From the NCBI GenBank assembly GCA_001839685.1, contig MLAK01000831.1:46247-57879 (forward strand): a DNA stretch of 11,633 bases, given 5' to 3'. This document shows positions 6,083-11,633 of this stretch, in pieces; within the stretch, counting starts at the first letter, position 1, and every line of letters begins with the position of its first letter. The translations under genes were made by a program, and so were the position numbers. Below the pieces are notes generated by a model that saw nothing but the letters and a program-made list of their open reading frames with translations, did no database searches and was not told the origin of the DNA. Origin of the DNA: Tritrichomonas foetus (taxonomy: Eukaryota > Parabasalia > Tritrichomonadida > Tritrichomonadidae).

Positions 6083-7834
6083 TTAATAGTGCTTCTCTAT
6101 TTCTCTAATCACACTTTTAACACTCTTTTGAACATAAATTACGATAGGATGAGTCTTTTTCATTAATGCAGTGTTGAAATCCTTCAACATATGTTCTGGA
6201 TCAAGGATTTTCCCATAAAAAATTAATTTTATTGGGTCCAAAATTGTGAATTGTTCGCGAATGGTTCTGGAAATTTCGGAAATTGTCACTTCAGGTTTAA
6301 CACCAAGTGAAAAAGGTTTTTCGTCAGGAAATTGGAAAAATATATCCAATTTCAAAGACTTCGCTTCAATTATTTCAACATCAATTGCTGTACCAGGAAG
6401 AACAGTAATGCCTGCTTTTGTGCCAAGAAGCACTCCTTGGTATCTCAAACGATAATGTTTATACTCAGGATCAATTTTCAAAAGATCCTCTTTAATGTCT
6501 TCATAGAGTTGTTGGTATGTCGGATAAAATGTGAACTTCTTGGGAATTTCTATTGACTTAACTCTGTAAATAAAAGTTAAATCTAGTTCAATGGTATAAA
6601 TTGGTTTTTCTGATAATTTCGTAGCTAATAAAATGATGTCATCATCGAGGTCTAAATTATCCATTTTAATTTTGATCATTTTCTTATCGATTGTAATTTT
6701 ATCGGACAGTGTCTTCTCTAATTCGCTTTTGGCAAGACCTACAGGACATCTATCTGGTAATTCTTGAGCAATCATTTCATCATCATAGTTAAAAGAAATG
6801 AGTGTGGTGATCGAAAATTTATTCCTACGAAAAGTTCTTCGAACAGAATATCTCCTTCTGAATTCACCATTATTGAATTTGGAAATAACTTCTTTTTGAG
6901 CATAAGTTTCACCCTGTGGGCCAACCAATAATCCATTATTCATGATATTTGATAGATCAGTTGATCTTCGGTTAAATGGATGTTTGATGAAAATTTTCTT
7001 TTGAAGTTTGGCAGAACTTGATGTTTTTGTAGAACTTGGAGTCTTTGCATTCGGTGGTAATTTTGAGTGAGATGATGGAATTGCTTTTTCAATTGGATGT
7101 TTCATAACAACTAAAATGAACTGTGTCTCATGAATTCTTTCATAGAAAAGATTTGAGTCGTCTTGTAAAGTATTTCCATCTAAATTCAAATGAAAGTCAC
7201 TTATTTTTAAAACTTTGTTTGTAGAAGTTTGGCAAATAAGCTTTTTGAGTTGTAAAACCTTGTCTCTTTTCTTCATGACGAAATTTCTGGTCGTTCCATC
7301 AGGCAAAATCACATTATAGGAGCAGGGTATATTTTTCACAATGATTGGTTCATCAATTGGAATGCCAACGACTCTAATTGTTATATTGCCTTCTAACTCA
7401 CGATTTGAGTTGTAAAATAAAGCAATTGAATCATAATCTTCACAATTGGGATAATTATTATCATGAAGATACTGTTTAATAAAAGATATCTTTACATCGA
7501 GTGGAAATGATATAGATCGTTTATCTGTCTCGCTAAAGCTGAAAAGAAACGGAACAGGAGCAGTTGAGTTGTTATCAATTTCAATTCGATAATTATAGCC
7601 ACCAAGATCGTATTTGGTTCTGCTTTCTTCGATAAAAAGTAAAGTTGCCATATCATTGAAACGAAGTTCGCCAAATTCTATCGAAAACTTGGTGTAATCG
7701 TAATCATCAACATATTTGTCGATTCTTTTTTTAACCTGTTCTTTTGATAGGCAAGGATCGAGTTTAGCTGTGAAAAGATGTCTGGTGGGATCAATAAACT
7801 TGAATTGCTGTTCTTGTTGGGTTCTGGAAGACAT
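6083..7834 (-). CDS. Multi-domain protein of about six tandem degenerate ubiquitin folds
   Basis: A 583-residue protein that appears to be beads on a string of ubiquitin-like folds. The clearest is the last, about 494-570: LKLDIFFQFPDEKPFSL, then a helix, then LIFYGKILDPEHMLKDFN and a closing strand IVIYVQK, the order found in ubiquitin. A second clear one is 171-244 (YNVILPDGTTRNFVM, helix VLQLKKLICQ, HLNLDGNTLQDDSNL, FILVVM). A third is 420-490 (YRLRYQGVLLGTKAGITVLPGTAIDVEII). Weaker copies are at about 12-86, 95-167 and 341-418. Residues 245-340 form a Ser/Thr/Pro/Lys-rich then Arg-rich linker (RRRYSVRRTFRR at 326-337), splitting the protein into two triplets. It ends KHY with no Gly-Gly, so it cannot be matured and conjugated like ubiquitin. 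No catalytic, membrane or targeting motif is seen. A scaffold or adaptor role is inferred. No consensus initiator lies close to the ATG; only TCAAA and TCAAT variants occur 25-45 bases upstream. Confidence 0.85.
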   Translation of the reverse strand: MSSRTQQEQQFKFIDPTRHLFTAKLDPCLSKEQVKKRIDKYVDDYDYTKFSIEFGELRFNDMATLLFIEESRTKYDLGGYNYRIEIDNNSTAPVPFLFSFSETDKRSISFPLDVKISFIKQYLHDNNYPNCEDYDSIALFYNSNRELEGNITIRVVGIPIDEPIIVKNIPCSYNVILPDGTTRNFVMKKRDKVLQLKKLICQTSTNKVLKISDFHLNLDGNTLQDDSNLFYERIHETQFILVVMKHPIEKAIPSSHSKLPPNAKTPSSTKTSSSAKLQKKIFIKHPFNRRSTDLSNIMNNGLLVGPQGETYAQKEVISKFNNGEFRRRYSVRRTFRRNKFSITTLISFNYDDEMIAQELPDRCPVGLAKSELEKTLSDKITIDKKMIKIKMDNLDLDDDIILLATKLSEKPIYTIELDLTFIYRVKSIEIPKKFTFYPTYQQLYEDIKEDLLKIDPEYKHYRLRYQGVLLGTKAGITVLPGTAIDVEIIEAKSLKLDIFFQFPDEKPFSLGVKPEVTISEISRTIREQFTILDPIKLIFYGKILDPEHMLKDFNTALMKKTHPIVIYVQKSVKSVIREIEKHY

Positions 7835-8148
7835 AATCTAATGTTTTACGATAAGCGTTTGAAAGATCATTGAAATTGTTTTCATATATATTTTGTATAT
7901 CTTCATAAATATTTGATTTTTACAAAATATTTCAGATATTACAGCATTTAAATATAATATAATATATATCTATCCAATTAATATAATTTTAGAAAAAATA
8001 TATATCTGATCGATTATTTCAAAAGGCTTTTTTGATTTACATATTGCCATTAGTGATAATTTATTTATTTGAGAGAATAATTACATGCATAGAAGATATA
8101 GCTTTACACTTTTTTTTCACGATATTTTGCTTTTGAATTCGACATGAA
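7835..8148. other. AT-rich 5' flank of the multi-ubiquitin-fold gene
   Basis: 314 bases between the start codon of the minus-strand gene and the first transposon-like element. Very AT-rich with TATA-like runs at 7950-8005, but such runs are not known promoter elements in trichomonads. Nothing else is recognised. Confidence 0.4.
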
Positions 8149-8158
8149 TGTTCATTAA
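8149..8158 (+). repeat. Target-site duplication, left copy, of element 1
   Basis: TGTTCATTAA, immediately outside the left inverted end, is repeated exactly at 9052-9061 immediately outside the right inverted end. A 9- to 10-bp duplication is typical of Mutator-like elements. Confidence 0.75.
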
Positions 8159-9051
8159 AAAGTACACAACCTATGCTTCTACGCTTATGATTTTATTTAT
8201 ATTTTCTCCATATAATTAGCATAATTAAAAAATAATATATCCAAAATATTAAAAGATTTTGTCTTTTTATTTTTGAGATATTCTTCGATTTAATAAAAAA
8301 AGCAATTTTTTTAGAAATACTTATTGTTTTGAATACATTATAATCGTATATTCCATTGAAAATGAAAATCTACTTTTTTCCCACACATATGCGACATATC
8401 CTTGATTTTTGAGAGTATTTACATGGATAAGCTCCTTCAAAAGTATTTTAAGAAAGAAAAAAAAATTATGCCCAAAAAATAAGATTCTCAAATAATTTCA
8501 GAATTAAATTCAATTTCCTTCTTTATTAATAAGAATGTTCATGATTTTGTGTGAGTTGAATACAATTGGTTCATTAGATTTTGATCAAATATCGAATTTT
8601 TTTTGAGAACGTAATTCTCGACAACCAAAAGACGAAAATGCTTTATAAATCGATGTTAATACATTCTGACGAAATTGTGCATGTTGGCAAAGTTTGAAAA
8701 AAAATCTAAGCATCAATCTTTCGGAAAATTCAAATTCAATAAAATTGGTGTATTGCAAGATAAATTCGATAAAATTGTCCACATAGTAGGGATAATATAG
8801 AGAAATATTTGAGTAACTCTTTGATCTAGTGGAAAGGGCTAAATCTTTCATCTGCCTGGAGATTTTAGAAATAACGTGTAATTTCGAAAATAGTAATCAA
8901 GCGAATTTTGGCATTTTTTATTGGTTGAGATCTATTCAGCAAAAATTCGTTGCTGTAAATTAAGCATCAGAGAGTCGGGAAGTTGTTTCCAAGATTCGAA
9001 AAAGTTCAGTTTATTTAATGAAAATAAACGTATTTCCAGGTTGTGTACTTT
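8159..9051. mobile_element. Non-autonomous DNA transposon, Mutator-like (MITE/Pack-type), 893 bp
   Basis: The left end AAAGTACACAACCT (8159-8172) is the exact reverse complement of the right end AGGTTGTGTACTTT (9038-9051). The two ends are directly flanked by identical 10-bp copies of TGTTCATTAA, the signature of a cut-and-paste insertion with target duplication. Both GC-containing 14-mers plus the adjoining 10-mers agreeing by chance in 3.8 kb of AT-rich DNA is very unlikely. The 9-10 bp duplication length points to the Mutator/MULE superfamily, which is known in trichomonad genomes, though the ends are shorter than classic MULE ends; hAT (8 bp) is the alternative. The interior has no intact transposase, so mobilisation would need an enzyme encoded elsewhere. 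Exact boundaries may shift by a base because of the A/T run at the junction. The matching duplication suggests a fairly recent insertion. Confidence 0.75.
8585..8851 (-). pseudogene. Possible coding remnant inside element 1
   Basis: An 88-codon open frame (from an ATG at 8849-8851), which stays open about 15 further codons upstream before a TGA. Its translation has a mixed, protein-like composition with aromatic and acidic runs (YYPYYVDNFIEFILQYTNFIEFEF) and no known motif. It lies wholly inside the transposon-like element, so it could be a transposase remnant or a captured host fragment, or simply a chance frame. No initiator precedes it. I do not recognise the product. Confidence 0.25.
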
Positions 9052-9061
9052 TGTTCATTAA
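9052..9061 (+). repeat. Target-site duplication, right copy, of element 1
   Basis: TGTTCATTAA, identical to 8149-8158 and in the same orientation, abuts the right inverted end of element 1. Confidence 0.75.
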
Positions 9062-9535
9062 ACTCTCATACAATTTTTTCTGTGAAATTCGACTGGAAAT
9101 GGCGGTTATCATCATCTTGCAAATTTGTTCATGAAGTGATGTTGCGATGAAAAGGAAGAAATGAAGATTATTATTGAATAATAATTATTCATATCAATCG
9201 TATGACAATTTGGAAAAAATATGAAACTTCGATAATCCAAAAAAAATAAAGATTTTAGTGCTTGTATTCAAAAAGTTATTCTAATGTTACTAAAATTGTT
9301 ACATTTCTCACTTTTTCCATATTAAATGATCAAATAAAGTCAAAAATTATAAGATCATTTAAATATTGAAAAAGTGATATAAGAAGACATTATCAATTAC
9401 AAAATAGAAATATATCTATTTTAGTCTACAAGCGTAGAAGGAAAAGAGTGAATTGGAAAATTCATGTGAAAAAGCATTCTATTCCTTCTTTATTTATATC
9501 ATTCTTCTTTCGTAAATCTTTCACCATTTTTCTTC
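9062..9535. other. Inter-element AT-rich stretch
   Basis: 474 bases between the two transposon-like elements, without a gene. The main structure is the fold-back hairpin at 9308-9377, listed separately. A small symmetrical run ATTATTATTGAATAATAAT is near 9168-9186, and an 11-mer AAGCGTAGAAG (9430-9440) is the reverse complement of 8176-8186, just inside element 1. Confidence 0.5.
9308..9377. repeat. Fold-back inverted repeat (about 23-bp stem, 21-base loop)
   Basis: The arm at 9308-9331 begins TCACTTTTTC and ends AAATGATC; the arm at 9353-9377 begins GATCATTT and ends GAAAAAGTGA. They pair over 10, 5 and 8 base pairs with one mismatch and one bulged base around a 21-base loop (9332-9352). 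This is far longer than the chance hairpins around it. No target duplication was found outside the arms, and no T-run terminator or ORF is next to it. It could be a tiny MITE, a structured non-coding transcript, or the source of small RNA. Confidence 0.8.
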
Positions 9536-9543
9536 ATTATTTC
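9536..9543 (+). repeat. Probable target-site duplication, left copy, of element 2
   Basis: ATTATTTC just outside the left inverted end agrees at 7 of 8 bases with TTTATTTC at 10692-10699 just outside the right end. AT-rich composition makes this weaker than for element 1. Confidence 0.45.
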
Positions 9544-10080
9544 AGAAGTGTGCGAACAACCGTTTACTAAAAAAAAGTGAATTTTGACCATTATGTATTT
9601 CTGGATGAAATTGATTTTGGAATTTGTGATTTCCAAATAAGATAGAATATCCATTCAATATGCATATGCCACAGAATGAAGTCGATTCGAATTGTATCAT
9701 GAAGAAATAATTCACCAAAATTAAATAACATTTATTTCATCATTATTATTAAACTTTATTTTTATATTTACAAAAATTGGGAAAAAATCTCGAAATTTTT
9801 GAAATTTTAGTTTTCACCGATGAAAAGTTCTAATTTTTTGAAGTTGAACAGGAGTCATCATCTGTTTGCTGATTGCATTAAAAAAGTGCCCAACTTTTCT
9901 GCTCGTTTTCCCAATATCATCATCAGGGAGTGAACTGCTGGAAAATGACAATAATTTCTCTTTTCAGCATAATTTGTTGATTGCCAAAGGAAGGTTCGTC
10001 TGCGAATATCGATTTTTTTGATCTTAGGTAGCGAAATATAAAGCTTTTTTGGTTTTTAACGTACGGATTCCTCACAAAAC

Positions 10081-10098
10081 AATATTCCTGGTGAAATA
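10081..10098 (+). repeat. 18-bp direct repeat, copy 1, inside element 2
   Basis: AATATTCCTGGTGAAATA occurs here and, identically, at 10501-10518, exactly 420 bp downstream. The flanking bases differ. Its CCTGG core makes a chance match improbable in DNA this AT-rich. Confidence 0.8.
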
Positions 10099-10500
10099 AT
10101 TTCATAAGGTCAAAAATTATTTCGGAAATATACATTGATCTAATATGAAAATATATCAATATTAGGAAGAAAAGTTCTTTATACTATTTATTAAGAATGG
10201 GAAAATGTCTAATATCATATATCATCAAGTTTCCATCAAGATATTTCCTCTTAGCCTTATAGGACAAATTGAATGTTAAAAATCGATATGTTCAAATAAA
10301 CGTATTATTTTTTCAAATTTGAATGAATAATAGAAAAAGTTAATTCCCCAAATATTCTGATTCGAGAAATAAAGCTAATATCCGGAATATCTTGCAGCTA
10401 TATATAAATATGAAACATAGACATTGGGCACTATCATTTGTGCAAAGCCAAAAATATTGCATTTTTCTTGTTAGATAGGATACTTTGATCATTTTTTAAA

Positions 10501-10518
10501 AATATTCCTGGTGAAATA
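10501..10518 (+). repeat. 18-bp direct repeat, copy 2, inside element 2
   Basis: Identical to 10081-10098 and in the same orientation. It could be a subterminal transposase-binding motif or a remnant of an internal duplication. Confidence 0.8.
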
Positions 10519-10691
10519 TATTTAACCTTTGATCCTCTCAAAAATTTCCGAATTTGAATGAGAATCTATTTCTCAGGAATTCCGAGACAGATTTTTATAT
10601 AACTTCGTTGTTTGTATTAGACACATGGCCTATAATAACATATTCCAATTTCAGAAAGATTCATCGGTGAAGGGTCTGTTCGCACACTTCT

Positions 10692-10699
10692 TTTATTTC
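10692..10699 (+). repeat. Probable target-site duplication, right copy, of element 2
   Basis: TTTATTTC directly outside the right inverted end, matching the left copy at 7 of 8 bases. Confidence 0.45.
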
Positions 10700-11633
10700 T
10701 GAAAAAAATACAAATAAAGCTCGATATTTAATTTTTACATCACATTTCCCAGCGGAGTAATTGTTTCCATGTAAATCAGGAGAACCATAATTCTATGAAT
10801 GGAAAATAAATTAGTTTTCTATTGTAAAGGTGTTGTTCAATTATTGGAGGAAATTGTTAATCGTAGAATTTCATCTGACAATGCTAAAAATTTCGAAAAA
10901 TTCTCCAAAAATAATAGGATGAAAGTAAAATAATCTTAATAATAATAATGAATTGTTATTTATATCAATAATTTATACGGTCAAAGGGTGGTGTGAATAT
11001 CGTCTTGAATTGAGAGAACGATCTAATTGATCATTCCGAAAAGGTTCTCTATAAGGATTATTGTTAATCGAAATATTCAAATAATAATTAAAGATAATGG
11101 GTTATCTTGATTAGATAAAAATGTGCATAGCAATTTGAATAAAAATTTGAATATAAAGATTTTCATGTACTTTTTATTCATGATTCAGAGTAATCGAATT
11201 AAAATAACATTGAAATTAATGATTGCTTTTGAATAGATTCAAATTTTCTCAATTGTTTACCTTTTTCAAACGATCAAAAATCACTTTTCAGAAGTATCTA
11301 TTCAAATAAGAATTGTGTAAATTCATATTCAATCAAACTTGAGAATTTAAAATACACTTGAAAATCATTATTAAAAGGAGAAGTGTGAACATATTTTACC
11401 AATGAAATTGAATATAAAATGACGGTATTCAAAATTTTATTTATATTACCACATTTTTCAAAAGAAGATAAAAATTGTGAGAATTTTTTTTGTTCATATT
11501 CGGAAACACATTCTTTTGACGAATTCATTCAAGGTGTTCTCTTTTTTTATTGTCTTATCTCAAAGGGATTTTTTTCGTCATTAGAAACTAAAACAGTAGA
11601 CCTATAAGTTGTGATAAATTGCGCTTCGCTCAA
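10700..11633. other. AT-rich terminal stretch without a recognised gene
   Basis: 934 bases with only short frames of 62-76 codons that look random (Phe/Ser/Lys-rich, no motif, no initiator). Local structures: an AGAGAAC/GTTCTCT inverted repeat with a 24-base loop at 11013-11050; three alternating 6-mers AGATAA, TTATCT, AGATAA at 11092-11118, which could form either of two hairpins; and a tandem ATTTGAATA pair near 11135-11155. The window may end before the next gene. Confidence 0.5.

Larger units (their letters stand above)
9544..10691. mobile_element. Second probable non-autonomous DNA transposon, 1148 bp
   Basis: The left end AGAAGTGTGCGAACA (9544-9558) is the exact reverse complement of TGTTCGCACACTTCT (10677-10691). 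The similarity continues inward with one inserted base (ACCGTTTAC against ACCCTTCAC), giving ends of about 24 bp. The outer flanks carry an imperfect 8-bp duplication. Seven G/C bases in the 15-mer make a chance match in this DNA very unlikely. A subterminal 12-mer TTCATCGGTGAA (10660-10671) has its reverse complement at about 9815-9826, and the interior carries an 18-bp direct repeat. There is no intact transposase; the longest internal frame (about 78 codons, minus strand) has no protein-like features. The ends share a loose A-rich AAGT start with element 1 but are not the same family by sequence. The 8-bp duplication would suit hAT or a MULE; the superfamily is unresolved. Confidence 0.6.

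Noticed and set aside
6246..6556. Plus-strand frames (69 and 74 codons) opposite the multi-ubiquitin-fold gene
   Set aside because: Antisense shadows of the ubiquitin-fold coding region.
8176..9440. 11-bp inverted pair CTTCTACGCTT (8176-8186) and AAGCGTAGAAG (9430-9440) as ends of another element
   Set aside because: The pair overlaps element 1 on one side only, shows no flanking duplication, and 11-mers are expected several times by chance in 3.8 kb of this composition.
9680..9700. TTCGAAT resembling a tRNA T-loop B box
   Set aside because: Lacks the GGTTCGANNCC context, and no A box or cloverleaf surrounds it. No tRNA or rRNA was found anywhere in the window.
9923..10159. 78-codon minus-strand frame inside element 2
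   Set aside because: Composition looks random and it crosses the 18-bp direct repeat; not supported as a gene.
11298..11607. Frames of 76 (minus) and 62 (plus) codons near the window end
   Set aside because: They overlap each other, have low-complexity Phe/Ser/Lys-rich translations and no initiator.

Overview
The window looks like nuclear DNA of an AT-rich, gene-compact, probably intron-poor unicellular eukaryote, most likely a trichomonad (Parabasalia; Trichomonas or Tritrichomonas type). The evidence is: five long uninterrupted reading frames for typical eukaryotic proteins (tubulin-tyrosine-ligase-like enzyme, Rab-like GTPase, probable ESCRT-associated IST1-like protein, multi-ubiquitin-fold protein, helical-repeat protein); initiator motifs of the parabasalid type (TCA+1 followed by Y and T/A) 10 to 40 bases before three of the five start codons; and TAAA motifs at or just after the stop codons, as in parabasalid mRNAs. 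The species cannot be fixed from sequence alone.

Layout. Positions 1-102 hold six tandem 17-bp units, cut by the window edge. A TTLL-family gene (253-1521, minus) and a helical-repeat gene (1714-3096, plus) diverge from a shared 192-bp promoter region. A Rab-like GTPase gene (3549-4184, plus) and an IST1-like gene (5020-5613, plus) follow, separated by AT-rich DNA with clustered palindromes. The IST1-like gene converges on a gene (6083-7834, minus) for a protein that reads as about six degenerate ubiquitin folds in tandem.

The last 3.8 kb (7835-11633) have no convincing host gene. This stretch is not featureless. It holds what looks like an 893-bp non-autonomous DNA transposon (8159-9051) with 14-bp terminal inverted repeats and a perfect 10-bp target duplication, a second probable element (9544-10691) with 15-bp inverted ends and an imperfect 8-bp duplication, and a strong 70-bp fold-back hairpin between them.

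Functionally, the Rab-like GTPase and the IST1-like protein both point to membrane traffic, and the TTLL enzyme to tubulin modification, which fits flagella and axostyle. The multi-ubiquitin-fold protein has no C-terminal Gly-Gly, so it is probably a binding scaffold and not a conjugated modifier. Nothing shows that these genes form one pathway; the order looks like ordinary genome neighbourhood.
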